A DNA stretch of 64,000 nt from Rallus limicola (GCA_022605955.1 JAKCOZ010000015.1:5213287-5277286), one strand, 5' to 3'; shown: positions 52,301-64,000, numbered from the stretch's first letter. Notes: a model not told the origin generated them from the sequence alone. Made by a program: numbers and translations.

Positions 52301-55083
52301 AACTGTTCTTGAAGTGTGTCTTTAAATAAAATACCTAATCTTGTATCTGCAACTGCTTGAACATTTAAAGTCATATCTGATACATACAGCACCTGTACTG
52401 ACATAACTGATAAAAGCTTTTCTCTCTGTCAAGCTTTAATGCTACTAGGTGAAGTGTTTCAGCAGTGTGCTTTTATCTTTGAGAATAACCTTTACTTGCT
52501 CTTGAATTCCATGATTGGCTTGTTTCTAACAGCTACCTAGAGGAAGAAGGGGAATTACACTTGAAGTGTTATGTCCTTGATGATTTGGGACACTTCTTGA
52601 AAAATCCCAAAACCAAGCAAGGCTTGTGTTTTTTCTTACGTAGCAATTCAGATGTACAGTCATGGCCTTTGGAGACAAATCAGTAAAATGCTGATTCTGG
52701 AGAACATACTTAATCCTGCCACTCTGTTGACATTTTTGTTGATTGATGATAAGTTGCAGGCAGCACCTAGCAGCAAATTATCTGGTGGGAAGAACAGAAT
52801 AATGGATTCTACTTGAAAAGCTCATTTCACTGCCATCAGAAATCAAACCATAATTGGAATATGCTAAAAGTAGAAGAGTAGTTCTTAACTTTGAACATAG
52901 TTATAAGTTATTTTGATTAATGTAAGAGAACTTTGAAATCAGTCTTCTACTTAATGTACTACTGTTCATGCTTCTCCCTGAATCTAGGCAGTTGTTGAAT
53001 CCTCAGTATGTTGAGGTATTTTTTCCCTCTTTATATATAACATCAATTAGAATCCTCTACATTTTTTTTATTGTGATATGTAGTAACTTTCTGTCCTCTT
53101 GAAACTTGAGAATCTGAAAGAGGAAAACAATAACAACTCAGTAAATACACAGTAGATAGTTGTCTGTTTCCCCTTCACTGGAATTGCTGAAGACTGAGAT
53201 GATTGGTCAAAACTGCTCAATATAGATGTGAGGTCTTGAGAGTCTATATGGCCGAGATAGCAGTTCAACAACTCTGAAAGGCAGCAGAGGTAACTAGCAT
53301 GTCAGCTGAAGTGCCTGTCACAGCTACTGCCTGCTGTCCTATTAGGAGGCAACATTGGGAAGGTCTGCCGTTGACAGATACTGAGTTCTGTCTTTTTCAT
53401 GCCAGTGAAAACAAAGCTGGAAGCACCTTGCATAGCATATGGTCAGTTATCTATCATGTATTTCCTGAATGATGAGGGAAATGGAATGGGAATAAGATGG
53501 CAAGAATTTGTTTACAGCAGCTGTGGAGTCCAAAACAGGTATGAGAAAACAGTTGGGAATGTGTAGTGTTCACAGAACATTCCTGTGTTCATCTCTTCAA
53601 GTACCAAGATTGTGTTTCAGAGAACATTAACTTTGTGGCACTGCTGACAAACAGGGAATTTTCTCAGGTGCTTTGATTCCTCTGATACAATTCCAAAGGG
53701 AGTATTTGTAAGAGGAACAAAACATCAGTTGAGACAGAGGAATGTTTAGGCTGGAATTTTATAAGCATTAGTCTCTGATTTTGGTCTGTCTGGATGGCTT
53801 TTCCCTTATCTTCTGTTGATGGCAAACAGAACCTAGTGATAAGTATTTCTCTCTTGAGTCTTTGGCAAAGAACTGAATCTGGTTTCCTCAACCCTCTCAC
53901 CAGTCATGAGGGGCAGAAATGTGTGAGATGTTTGTGGCTGGGCAGATTTTTAGTGTGGTGTTCTGCTTTTGTCTCTTGCTGAGGCACTACTTGGCAGTAT
54001 GGTGAGAATAAAGAAGATATTCAGGGAAGCTACCATTTCCCATTCCTTACTGCCTTCATGTAGGTGGAAACAGTGCTCTGTGGGTGCTTTGGAATGTTAT
54101 CAAATATTATAAAGCTACAGTGTTAGGTTGAAAGCCTGGGAAATGATCACTGCTTCATCCGCTTGTCTCTTATAGATCCTTGGTGTCTGAAGCTACTCTG
54201 CCCTAAAGCTTGTCTTCCATCAGACCCCATCTGTCAGTTGCTTACTCCTGATAGAGGCTGGGCACCAGTTTATTGTCCCAACATTCTTTTTCCAATACGT
54301 TAAGACTGTGTGAGGAACTGCTATTACCAGGTTTTATTCTTGTTTCCAGTAACTCAAGATCTTACATGTGTCATGGCAAGTCATCATTCTTCAGCACATC
54401 TGAAACGGGATGCTCATTGAAACTAAAATACTTCTTGGGTACCTTGTAGCTTGTAGAAAATTTTCTCTTCTTGCTGTAATCTTGCTGCTCTGTGAGGGTG
54501 TAACTGAACTGCCAGTGGAGTTTTCTGGGTGTGTTTTCTTGGTCAGGCAGGGGTACCTTTAGGAAGTGCTTCTGCAGTTTGCATTTGCATCATAATCTCC
54601 AGCTGTTTGTGTATTTCAAACGAGTCCTTCTGTGGATATAAGCAAAATGAATTAAATTTTTCAGATGGGTTGTTTACAGTAATGGCTACATATAGGAGAT
54701 ACTGGCGGTTTCTCAGGGTCTTTGCTTGTGCATTATTGTTGAGCAAGTGTATTTCTGAGGCACAGCAGCTTAAAAATTATAGTTTAAGAAATGTTTCATG
54801 GGGTGGATTGATACTAAAAGAGAATAAGCTTCTTGTCCCAGTGTTGTTGAACAGCTGCGAATGCAGTCTGTGGAAAAGGGACTGTCGTGTACAAAAATAC
54901 ATTTTAAAGAGTATTTTATAAGTAACATAGCACTGAAACCATTTTTGTTTTTTTGCTCTCTTCCCCATCACCTTCTCTGTATAGGTCAGACACTCCATTG
55001 ATATACAAAGCTGTGCCTAGCTGGTTTGTAAGAGTGGAGCACATGGTGGAGAAGCTCTTGGAGAATAACGCCCAATGCTACTG
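22222..55083 (+). CDS. IARS1: isoleucyl-tRNA synthetase, cytosolic (5' third; continues past the right edge)
   Basis: A class I synthetase that charges tRNA-Ile with isoleucine and hydrolyses mischarged Val-tRNA; in animals it is part of the multisynthetase complex. Twelve coding exons join to 1304 bases, about 435 residues of a protein near 1262 long in vertebrates. Visible landmarks: N-terminal [12 protein letters not shown]; catalytic signature [12 protein letters not shown] at 47-58 (the HIGH box as HYGH); CP1 editing-domain threonine-rich [11 protein letters not shown] at 223-233; and editing-site GTGVVHQAP then GADDY at 318-333, with the conserved Asp. The catalytic core returns at about 400 ([19 protein letters not shown]). 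The KMSKR loop and tRNA-binding C-terminus lie beyond the window. Phases agree across all junctions; introns 8 and 9 use GC donors. No frameshift or internal stop is seen. Confidence 0.98.
22850..23006 (+). CDS. IARS1: IARS1 exon 4, HYGH signature
   Basis: Codes for residues 40-92, with [15 protein letters not shown] at 44-58 and the WDCHGLPV element. These form the ATP-binding part of the Rossmann fold. The acceptor is TTACAG and the donor is CCTGTG|gtacgt. Confidence 0.98.
23491..23610 (+). CDS. IARS1: IARS1 exon 5
   Basis: Codes for residues 93-132 ([16 protein letters not shown] onward), exactly 40 codons, both ends phase 0. The acceptor is GCTCCCAG and the donor is GGGAG|gtaagt. Confidence 0.97.
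26303..26345. repeat. recent 21-base tandem duplication in IARS1 intron 5
   Basis: TGTAAGCAAATCCCCTGAATT occurs twice back to back without a mismatch. Confidence 0.9.
26514..26596 (+). CDS. IARS1: IARS1 exon 6
   Basis: Codes for residues 133-159 ([19 protein letters not shown] onward), plus two bases of W160. It ends in phase 2 at GTGTG|gtaagt. Confidence 0.97.
28297..28346 (+). mobile_element. CR1 LINE 3'-end fragment
   Basis: GATCCTGGTGGGTCCCTTCC followed by AACTCAATATATTCTATGATTCTA, the conserved CR1 3' terminus with its ATTCTATGATTCT tail. About 50 bases remain. Confidence 0.85.
28496..28512. repeat. (TG)8 microsatellite
   Basis: Eight TG units in IARS1 intron 6. Confidence 0.85.
32381..32424. 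repeat. recent 23-base tandem duplication in IARS1 intron 6
   Basis: GGGTTAAAATATGGCTTGATA recurs with a 23-base period and no mismatch. Confidence 0.9.
32700..32795 (+). mobile_element. CR1 LINE 3'-end fragment
   Basis: GGGGGTTGGACCCGATGATC, then TTTAGGTCCCTTCCAACCC and GATTCTGTGATTCT, is the diagnostic CR1 3' end. The left boundary is approximate. Confidence 0.88.
35102..35219 (+). CDS. IARS1: IARS1 exon 7
   Basis: Completes W160 and codes for residues 161-199 ([15 protein letters not shown] onward), ending phase 0 at TACAAG|gtaagt. It follows the longest complete intron in the window, 8505 bases. Confidence 0.97.
37747..37894 (+). CDS. IARS1: IARS1 exon 8, start of the editing domain
   Basis: Codes for residues 200-248 and one base of D249. 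It carries [12 protein letters not shown] at 222-233, the threonine-rich CP1 editing motif. The frame requires the exon to end at AGAG before gcaagt, a GC donor; the nearest GT (37899) would shift the frame. Confidence 0.97.
37895..39154 (+). other. IARS1: IARS1 intron 8, GC-AG type
   Basis: The donor is AG|GCAAGT, the usual form of U2-type GC donors, and the acceptor is TATATTCTAG. Frame across exons 8 and 9 excludes neighbouring GT sites. Confidence 0.9.
39155..39242 (+). CDS. IARS1: IARS1 exon 9
   Basis: Codes for residues 249-277 ([15 protein letters not shown] at the start) and two bases of R278. The donor is again GC: GACAG|gcaagt. Using the GT four bases on would put a TAA into exon 10. 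Confidence 0.97.
39243..43226 (+). other. IARS1: IARS1 intron 9, GC-AG type
   Basis: The donor is CAG|GCAAGT and the acceptor is TTTTTCTTCTCAG. A GT donor at 39247 would lead into a stop in exon 10. The intron holds no recognised gene. Confidence 0.9.
43227..43287 (+). CDS. IARS1: IARS1 exon 10
   Basis: The shortest coding exon: 61 bases completing R278 and coding for residues 279-298 ([18 protein letters not shown]). The acceptor is TTCTCAG and the donor is ATTCAG|gtaaga. Confidence 0.96.
44942..44957. repeat. (TA)n microsatellite
   Basis: Short TA run about 35 bases before the exon 11 acceptor. Confidence 0.8.
44992..45087 (+). CDS. IARS1: IARS1 exon 11, editing site
   Basis: Codes for residues 299-330 in phase 0, including [17 protein letters not shown]. 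The GTGxVHxAP strand lines the post-transfer editing pocket of IleRS. Confidence 0.97.
45088..49568 (+). other. IARS1: IARS1 intron 11
   Basis: 4.5 kb of AT-rich sequence. I see no repeat family, RNA gene or exon that I can support. Confidence 0.55.
49569..49691 (+). CDS. IARS1: IARS1 exon 12
   Basis: Codes for residues 331-371, from [11 protein letters not shown] to DFAGQYVK. The leading Asp pair is the conserved editing aspartate position. Both ends are phase 0. Confidence 0.97.
51116..51207 (+). CDS. IARS1: IARS1 exon 13
   Basis: Codes for residues 372-401 ([16 protein letters not shown] onward, ending HSYPFCW) and two bases of R402. The donor is TGGAG|gtaaga. Confidence 0.97.
54985..55083 (+). 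CDS. IARS1: IARS1 exon 14 (last in window)
   Basis: Completes R402 and codes for residues 403-434 ([18 protein letters not shown] onward) and two bases of W435. The donor is CTACTG|gtaatg. The next exon, expected to read V-P-E-F/L-V-R-E-K, was not found before 64000. Confidence 0.97.
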
Positions 55084-58000
55084 GTAATGTTTCCTGCATA
55101 CATATATATTTGTAAAAATTTATTTTATTATTATTCCTTGCCCAGGATTGTGTGTTCATGTGTTCTGGAACTTGGCAAAGCTCTGTTTCACTGTTAGTGT
55201 GCTAGTTTGTATTTCCATTCTGGTTTTCTGAGCCAATGTTACTCTAATGGGGCTGGTTTCACAGATGTGCCTCAAACTGGTAGAGCAATGGCATAGTCTT
55301 CCTGGTATAAGCAGGTATAACTTGTGTAACTGCATAGCAGTCCAGTGCTTTGGACATATTTGCACACTAATCCTTTCTTGTTCTGAGAAGGCATTAATTG
55401 CTTGTGTAAAATCCCAATGAAAAATACAGTTTTAGGCTGTAGATAAGGTTGAGTAGGTGCTAGTAATTAACAGTGCAATACATTACAGGATCATTAAAAG
55501 TATCTTCAAGTCATGTTATATGATATACCAAGAAATACAGCATGAGAGAAGCTGCAAAGGAAAGGGAACCTGTGGAAGTATGGAAGGGCACCATTAAGCT
55601 TCCAAAAAGGTCCAATAGAGAGAAGAATTTAGGCTGTTAAATTCTGTGTATTATTTTATTGTTCCAGATTAAACTAATTTTTAGGTAAGCTTTTTTCTTT
55701 TCATCTCATCATTATGGGTGAGGCTGGTAAATAGTTGCATTAGAAGGCAAAAAAGGAGCCAACCCAGCCTCCCCCACCAAAACCCCCACCCAGCAGCCCT
55801 GTTTGTGTAATAGCTGTATGTAACCTCAGTTCCAGGGATTTAAATCAAAATTTTCTACTGGTGGCAAAAATTGAATCTTTATATAGGGAATGTGAAAAAT
55901 ATTTGTGTGAAATTTATGTAGAGAGCAACAGATAAGTTATAGCTAACTTAAATGTATTATTAAACTAGCAGTCAGAGGGAATTATTGGTAATGGCATTAT
56001 TTTGGAGTCAATCGTGGCCTTATGGTGTGCTAGTAACAAAAGGGTCCTGTCGTCTTCACCCCCATAACCTTTATTTCTTCTCCTCTCGCAAATAACTTGG
56101 ACCTGGGAAGTTGAGAACAGGTGGGGGAAATGTGGAGGGTACAGCCTCGTTCAGTTGGACTGTGTGCTCTTTCAGTTGTCATTCCGGATGTAAGAGAACT
56201 GTAGGAGAGTTGGGATTCAACCCCTGTGTGCCTCTGCTCAGCCAGTGAAACGGTGCTAGAGAAGGTGACTCGACTTTCAGTGAACAATTACAGCTTATGC
56301 TGCATTGTTTGGTTTTTTTTTTTTCATGGACAGTACTTAGCAATTAAATTCTCCATGAGCAGCTTTTGCATAACTGCTTACGTGGTACAAGCACTGTAAA
56401 TATTGAAATATGTGGGAAAAAGTTAGTGATCCATGATACAGACTGTCCAAAAATGCTGCAGCGTTGGCTTGCTAATAAGCACATGCCCAGTCTGGATATG
56501 TAAGGAGATTTTATAGATTAGTAAGTGTTGCTTTCTGTTTTCCATAACAGAACATACTGTGATCCTTCTTTTGGGGAAAAATAAGCTGGAGAGGGGGTGA
56601 AAGTGTTTGTTCTTAGCTTTAATTAGCTTTCTCAAGATGCTTTTACTGTTTTGATGACTGACAGTAGACCTGCATACTTAATTTTCACATGAACATAAAA
56701 AAAAATGTAATGGTCCTATTAAGGAACTGTTTGAGTGGTTGAGAGGGTTTGGCTTTTCCAGAAGCAAAGCTTCAAGAGGAAACTTAAGTTACCACCACTC
56801 ACCCAGGAGACGTTAATAAGAACTAATGAACAGTTTGAACCCTACAGGCCTCATTTTTGTGTTGGGGTTTTAAGTGGTGCTTTCTTCTAAGTGTTGAGTA
56901 GTGGGGATACAAGTGGAAGCTGTAGCAAAGGTTGGATGGAAAGACCAGACAGTGGAGATAATTGACAGTATTCAACATGCATGGAATTAATTAACTGTTT
57001 GTCCTTTAGGCCATCCTTGAGTAGCAGTGTAATTCTGTTACCATAAAACTCATTCCTCAAGATTCCTCTTGGAACAATATGGGTTTAGAAATGTTGAGAT
57101 TTGTTTTTGTAGAGAATATGGCTGCAAGAAGAGCTGTATTATCAAGAAATGATTAGTAAAATAATATTACTACATTTTTCCAGAATGTGACTTCATAATT
57201 ACTAGTTTGAATAATTGATGGCTTTTGTTCCATAAGGATGACTCTTGAAATCTAGCTTTTTAAAAGAAAAAGACATTGCTTCCACAATTTTTCTTCCTAT
57301 GTTCTGCATTGATGTCAGTTTTGTTTGGGATGTAACTTCTTAAGTTGGTGTTGAGAATTCTGGCATTCTTCAATATTCATTTATTTAAATTTTGGGAACT
57401 CCATCCATCCCAAAACCTATTTTTTTGCTTTTGAAGAGACTTATCTCTGAAAGTGCCAGAGGAATAATACCTACCTTTTAAAAAACTTATTTTTGGACTC
57501 TCTGGGGCTTCAGCATGTCCTGAAAAATGAGAAAATTGGGGATAAATGCTTTTCAGACTGTATTAACCTCTGCAAAATGATTTTGACTACATAGCTTTTT
57601 ATTCCTATAAATGACTGATAGGTATATTATCCCTTAAAAATAGCTGCACTCTTTATAGGTATCCTTTCTGATGGAATAGATTCAACATAGTTGGACAAAC
57701 TTTGCAACCTGATTGCACCTCTAATTAGTTTTTTAATGAATTAGCCTACTGATAAAGCCATAGTTATCCAAAATTTAAAGCCAGCAGCAACTGTGTCTTC
57801 ATTTTTCAAAATGAATTTAACTACAGCTTTCAAGACTGGTTACATGAGAAATGTACCAACCCTTTTGTAAAATCAGACACCAAAAAACCCTCCCTACTTT
57901 ATCCCAACCTTATTCAGATCAGAGGGGAAGGCGACTTGTGCTGGATGCCACTGAAAATGCAGAATTGGAGCAGTGTTTAAGAGACTTGTGCTTCAGTCTT

Positions 58001-60229
58001 TAATCCAAGTTCCCTTACTGAATGTTCTGTTTACCACACAACTGACAGAATAGTGACAACTACTACTGTGGTACTTGAGATAGAGGGGTCAAATTCAACT
58101 GCTGTGCCTTTCAGGGCTGTAGACTTTGGTTTCCTTTTAATGTTGATACGGTGAGTTAGATGCAGCACCAAGGCTGGGTATGGGTGGAAGTGGCCTGGAA
58201 TTCAGCCTTAATTGTTTCTTGTAACTATTGCCTTTACAGAATGATGTGTTGTGAGAGAGCCTTTCCAATGTAACCACAGACAGGCAACAATGCAGCCTTA
58301 GATGATTGTATAATACAGGACCATTTCCTATCATCAGAACTCACAGCTAGTATAAATTACAAATGTATAAGTTATTTTAGAGAGTAAATTAGAACAAATT
58401 ATACTTATGTTTCTAACCTCTGTAGCTCACACTTCTGGCAGTGCATGTAATATTTTTATACTTGCAAGTCAATAGAAAAAGTTCTGTATACTGTGTAGAT
58501 TGTATTTAAATCTCAGCTTTGAACTCCTTATTTAAAAAAACCTCCCTCAAGTAGTTCCACTTGAGGAACTCCTGAAAGGTTTGCCTCTAACTCTTGACAA
58601 GTTTCCAGTGTTAAGAGTCTATTGTGCAGTTCTGACACTGTTTTGTGAAATGTAGAGCACTTGGTGTGGTGGAAAAATGAGCATCAGTGGAAGGGAAGCA
58701 GTGACAGAAGGCAGTGAGGGACTTCAAAGAAGCCAAGCCTTTTGTTCTTGCATCTTTTTGGCAGTAAAAAAAAAAAGAGCCTGATGTAGTAGTTTGTACT
58801 GAAAATGAATTTCCCAGTGTACAAAGTGTGAATTTTGCACACCTTTCCTGCTGTTCTGTATGAGCAGGCAAAGCCAAGGGTTTCCATGTGCATCAAGCGT
58901 GTTAATCTTTGAGAAGCTTTTCATCTTGGTCTTTGGAATCCTTGACCAGCAGCTACCTTTGCTGAACAACAAACTCCCTCCCACCTTTTGAAAGGTGAGA
59001 TTTGTTCATAAATTACACTGATCTTGTCTGATAAACTTTAAGGCTGGTAGGGTGTGCAGAAGATGGGCAGTAGAGCCCATCTGCAGTAGAAAGCTAACCT
59101 TTGGACTACTAAACTTGTAATTTTTGTACAGATAAGAAATCAGAGTCTATAAAAGGGACAACAGAATTATTAAGTCATAACAGAATTGTAGCATAGTAGA
59201 GAAAAAAACTGGTTACTAAGCGCCTTATCCTTTCTTTAGAATGTCTCATTGGATATTTTCTTTCCTAGTTTGTTGGCATTAATAAATACACTTTATCTGA
59301 GCAAATCTACATTAATTTTTTTGGGGGGGTGGGGCATGGAGTTGGGAGGGGTGTTTCACTTTTTTTTTCCCCTTTACTATAACCATATATTTGTAACTCT
59401 TGGTTTTGAATCATCGATCACATTTTTCTTACTCAGGAAAAGTGGAATACAACTCGGGTATTCTCTCTTGCAGCATTTGTGAAGTGTATAGTAACCTGCA
59501 GTCAGTAGATGGCAACATTTCCCGAGGTAAAAATTCAAGCTGCTGTCACTGCTTACAGCAGGAGGTGGGAAAAAAAAAATTGCTGCAGGGTTAGCCTTGT
59601 GTTTGTCTAATTTGGAGCAGCGTAAGTCAGGTTTTATTACGGGCTGTTATCAGACATAGTTGAGGATTAGAAGTGCATTTTGAGGCTTGTTCCCGTTGAT
59701 GTTGATGGCTTGTGTTCTGCTGTGTCCTAATTTCGCTGTTTCCTCTCAAAGCCTCTTGAGCAGAGATTGCCAGTTACAAATACAGCAGGTATCTTTTCAG
59801 TCCCAGTGAATGGTCATCAAAAGCTTGTGGTTTGGTTCAAGTAATAGCTTAGTAAATAAATGGCTCCAACTGTCAGTGCACTAAGTGATTGCAGTTCTTG
59901 AGCAGCTGGTAAATCTGTCTGCGTGTGCAGTGTGTTGAATATCTGCCTCCATTGCAAACGCATTTATACATGTAAATTGAATGAATCCTAAGTGGCAATG
60001 CTTTATAAAAGAACTTTGTAACTATAAATGTTAGAATATTCTGGAGGAAACTCTGCAGACAGAATTGAAATCTCCATTTCCCCCTGTTTTCAGGATGCAG
60101 GGGGTTTTGCTGTCGGTTGGTAAGCTGAAAAATTTTAATAGCAATAGGCATAGTGTCTGGGTCATACAAATAAAATAGATCAGGATTTTTTTATTATGAG
60201 TGTGTCACAAAATTGGAGGTTATGGCTTC

Positions 60230-60770
60230 ACTTAATCTTGACTTGTCAAGCAGCTGTACGCTGCTGACGGCGGGGTTATGATGCAGTCTGCAGCAGCATT
60301 GCAGTCTCACGCTAAAGTGTTTGTTGCTATGGGAACCGGGATAAAAGAGTGAAGAAAAACATTGCTGTATCAAAATGATTGAAAGCACTATTCATTTAGC
60401 AAATGTAAGCCGCATATAAGCAGAAAATTCTCTTGCAGTGGTGGAGGCTAACCCAAACTCATGTAGGATATGTGGTTGTGCACCATTGTAATAAGCTTTC
60501 ATGAACTGAGAAGGAGAAAGGGTCTGCTGCAGTGGAAATTCTGCGTGCTTTGCGAACAGCTGACCTTTCCTCTTGCTTCCCCTTGCCTCTCTCCTGCCTC
60601 CCTCGAAGTTTAATTAGGTCCATGATATAGTTTGGCGCTAATTAAAGTGTCAGAAGGGCATGAGTAGTTGCTTATTTTATCTCCTTGAATTAAAAACCAT
60701 TAAAAATCAATTTGAGGGCATGTTGAAGGAGGCTTGTTATTAGAGTAAATTAACATAATGGAATTTAAGA
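60230..60770. promoter_or_regulatory. candidate intronic enhancer
   Basis: A CpG-bearing patch (TGTACGCTGCTGACGGCGGG at 60255-60274) is followed by GTTGCTATGGGAAC at 60323-60336, which resembles an RFX X-box. Then come clustered homeodomain-type sites: TTTAATTA at 60609, GCTAATTAAAG at 60637 and several ATTAAAAA words. The composition differs from the rest of the intron. The element call is inference. Confidence 0.3.
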
Positions 60771-62868
60771 CTTTGTCTTCCAAGGATTGGTTAATGTTTA
60801 AAAAGAAAAGCAAATCCTACACCTACAACCAAAAAACAGCTGCTATGGTAGGAATTGAAATAAATCCATAGATACTTAGTTAAATGCCGTATAACTACTT
60901 GATCAGCTTTGATTTTGTTCTCTCAGCTCAGCTATCTTCTGTAAGAATAACTTGCTCCTTTCAAGACAGATTAAAAGCTACCCGCACACCAAACGAAAGT
61001 CTAGATCTGTGAGCATCTCAGAACTAAACATATCATCAGATGCTGAGTGCTGATCTGATACTATGTTTCCTAATTTGCACTCACTAAGGTAGTGTTTTGT
61101 TTATTGTCTTCATAGCCGCAACTCTTAGGGGACTGTTTTTCAAGTCATTTGTAAGAGCTTCCTCCAGTTAGTGATTATGAAATAAATCTTATCCAATACA
61201 TAAAGTTACTGTGGTTTTTCAAAGAGTGTCATGAACCAAATTAGTTGATGAGAATGATGGAGACTGAGGAGGGATAAATACATCTTTATGGAACAACTTA
61301 AACAGTTTTTAATGGTAAATTGATGATAAAACATATGAGGCTTCTCCTGTGGCAGCATCTGTCAGCTGTTTATTTAGCAGTGATATTTGTGTTTACAGAG
61401 AAGAGGGACGGTGCTGCTGTGAGACAGAGTTCCTGGATCCTGTGATTAGGGCAAGGTGAGCCAAATCAGGGAGTCAGGCAGAGCACATCTGTGCTTTGAA
61501 ATGGGATAAGTTGAATTCACTATTTGCAGTTGTGTTATGAGTGTGAAAGATACGCTTTACAATGTATGTACAGAAAATAGATCCCTTAATCCTTTTTATA
61601 AGATTTCTCCTGGGTTATATAACTTAATTTTTTTTTTTTTACATTGGGTGCATTTCTTTTCTGAGTCAGAAAGCAAATATGCTAACTTTAATTGATGCTG
61701 TTCCTCAGGTATTAATTGGTGATGAGAAGTCACTGTGTCAGCAGCCGTGGTAACTTAACATTGGCACAGCCATTGTTGCTCTGGGGTTGAATGCAGTGCC
61801 TAATGTGCTATTTTCAAATCCATGCCCGCTTTGTGTGTGTGACTTGGATGCTGGGTAACACAAAGACATTAAAAGCAGAGAAAATGGTTTCTGTTGTGAA
61901 AAGCTAATAAATGTTGTTAAAAGACTGGATTTTGTTTTGTTCTTCATCAGGGGTTTTTGCACGTCAAATGGGATTTTTATTTTAGACGCTGAGAAAATCA
62001 GTAGCTACTGAGGAAGGATGTGGGAGCTCACTGAGCAGAGGACTTAGCAATGCATGAATTTAGCAAAACCCCAAATCTGCTTCAAAAATAGGAGCAAACA
62101 GTCAAAACTGGACATGGAAATTTGGAGCTAGATGAATAATTTTTGTCATCTTTAACTTAGAGCACTGACATTGGGAGTCAGATAGAAATTAGCATTCACA
62201 CAGCTTGAAACTGATGTACTTTCATTACAAATTTTTCTGATTTATGATTTGCCAAGTCACTATTTATTCCTTTGTTTTGTGGAGTTCAGTTCCCTGAACT
62301 TTTCAACTGCTGAAATGTCTGCATCCTCAAGTTTTAGTGCACTGTACTGGGTGCCAAGAAAGTGGAAATAGCTCTTATCCCACCCTGTTCTACAGGCATG
62401 AATCAAGAGCCTCATGACCTGCTGAGACAGCAGTCTCCTTAACCTTGCTAAATGTTTGAGAGGAGTATGAAATCTTCTGTGTCGTTTTGCAGAGAAATTG
62501 GAAGGTCAAAATCAAGAGAAATCGTAGACCAGTTGGGAACTGAAGCCCCTGTTTCTAGCAGCACAGTCATAGGAGCTGCAGCAGGGTTGTGTTAGAGAAG
62601 GCCCTGCTTTGGTTTCTCTCGCAAACTTGAGGAACTGTTTGATGCTGCAGCTTGACCTTTTCTGAAATGTGAATGTGTTTGGTGCCACCAGCAGTGGGTT
62701 GCTCAAAGCAAGCTGTAGCACTGGTCACCGTGCTTGTCACACCCAGTGGTAAATTCAGTGGCATCACCAGCATAGAACTGAAATTTGTGCTTTCAAGCTG
62801 AAGGGATTTGTGTCAGATAACCTGGTTGAAAATGAAAACCATGCATATTAGCATATGGGGAAAGGTCT

Positions 62869-62884
62869 TTATATATATATATAC
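62869..62884. repeat. (TA)8 microsatellite
   Basis: TA run in IARS1 intron 14. Confidence 0.85.
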
Positions 62885-64000
62885 ATCTGTGTTGTAAAAT
62901 AGGAATGTTTGTGGGTGGCCTTGCTTTTGTTTCCATCTTTTTATTCTTTTTAAAGCTTCTAAACATCCATACTGTGAGGACAGTTTTGATGCACAGGAAT
63001 AACTCTTTGTACACTGGCAAATTGTGCAGCTCTTGACTTTTAGAGGAATGTTTTGGGTTTTGGGATTAGGTAAGCAGTGTTTAACACACCCAAAAATTTC
63101 CTGAAAGCTAGGGACCAGAGTCAGTAGTGATTCATGGTTTTATCATTGACTTACCAAAATCACAATTCTGTTTGTAATGTACTTGGGAATACAGATAGAA
63201 AAATTAACTGGGAGTTATGAGGAAGAATGTGAGCTGATAGATCAAATGCAGTATAGTGTAATCTTGGGGCAAGGACAGTATTCTTCAGTTTCAGCTTGAG
63301 GAGGAGCAGAATTGACTGGAGGAGAGCACACCTCAGGTTGTCCTCAGTCTCCTTAATTGAGTCAAGCAAACAATCTTCATGCAAAATTAAGAAATCATTG
63401 CTTTGTGTAGATGGAATGCTTCCTTAACTAATAACTTAGACCTGTGGCAGGAGGTTATCGTATTAAAACTCAGCAAGAGGAACATACCAAGAAAACACTA
63501 AGAGAATAAGATTGAAATGAAATGGAAAAACCCCAATAGAAACCCAAACCTGGAGCGTGTGTAATGTCATAATTAGGTGTTAGTAACAACCTGGTCTGTC
63601 TTCCCAGCCTAGTGATTTATTTTTTTTTTGTCTGTCTTACACTGTGTAAGTAAGTCAGAAGTGTCAGGCTGAGATATCCAGAGCTAAATGTGGTGAGGCT
63701 AAATGAAAGGAACAGGCTGTAGTCTTTACAGACTGCATAACCAGCAAGGCTCTTCTCTGCTGCAGATACTTCCTTGAGCTTGTTCCCACTTGGGGTCTGT
63801 ATCTGCAGCTTGAGTAGCACGTATGGGCAGCATCCGTGTGCTGGTGAGAACCAGTTGTTTTAAGTCACGGCTGCTTTGAGTGATGAGCTCAAAATGTGTT
63901 TGAGATACAGGTGCTTTTTATTTTGATGACTGTGTTGGTGTTATTTCTGTATTATACCTCTAAAGTGCCACAAATCATTGTTGCAAATGTGGTTCAGGCT

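Larger units (their letters stand above)
55084..64000 (+). other. IARS1: IARS1 intron 14, incomplete (more than 8.9 kb)
   Basis: No acceptor followed by the expected next IARS1 codons was found up to the window edge, so the intron continues. It holds a candidate conserved regulatory stretch at 60230-60770, a TA microsatellite at 62869 and no recognised coding exon. Confidence 0.7.

Noticed and set aside
55084..64000. Search for further IARS1 exons
   Set aside because: Acceptor-like sites (for example at 58115, 59474, 61708 and 62492) are followed by stops or sequence unlike IARS1; the gene continues beyond the window.
1..64000. tRNA genes, CRISPR arrays, retroviral genes
   Set aside because: No clover-leaf with a T-arm GTTC motif, no spaced direct repeats and no reverse transcriptase or gag-like ORF was seen; only short CR1 3' ends remain.

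Overview
The window looks like nuclear DNA from a bird (at least a sauropsid). Introns are long and AT-rich, and two CpG-island promoters stand out sharply. At least three decayed fragments carry the 3' end of a CR1 LINE. The gene order is also vertebrate: isoleucyl-tRNA synthetase with an H/ACA snoRNA in an early intron. There are no bacterial features.

Layout, left to right. (1) 1-9000 is low-GC sequence with no recognised gene. It does hold four well-formed exon candidates on the + strand (1510-1732, 3508-3576, 7188-7245, 8858-8937 or beyond). Their splice phases agree and together they read one 97-codon ORF that I do not recognise. (2) 9000-11650 holds nothing I can support. (3) 11660-14870 is a large CpG island. 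It contains a compact intronless gene on the - strand: TATA box at 13946-13955, ORF 13465-12761, poly(A) signal at 12539-12534. Its 234-residue product has a motif like that of CCER1 and the HEXIM PYNT element. (4) 16500-17450 is the second CpG island. It is a TATA-less promoter with three CCAAT boxes, GC boxes, an ETS-like site and a TTGCATCA element that fits an ATF4/C-EBP amino-acid response element. (5) From about 16990 to the right edge lies IARS1 on the + strand: two untranslated exons, then twelve coding exons (22222-55083) encoding residues 1 to about 435. This covers the HYGH catalytic signature and most of the CP1 editing domain. The rest of the gene lies beyond 64000.

The - strand gene and IARS1 are divergent, with starts about 3 kb apart. 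Intron 2 of IARS1 carries a candidate SNORA84. Exon 2 supplies a short upstream ORF that overlaps the IARS1 start codon. Introns 8 and 9 both need GC-AG splicing to keep frame. The most novel items are the unrecognised spliced small ORF on the left and the HEXIM/CCER1-like intronless gene. The latter's position suggests a retained duplicate of CCER1.
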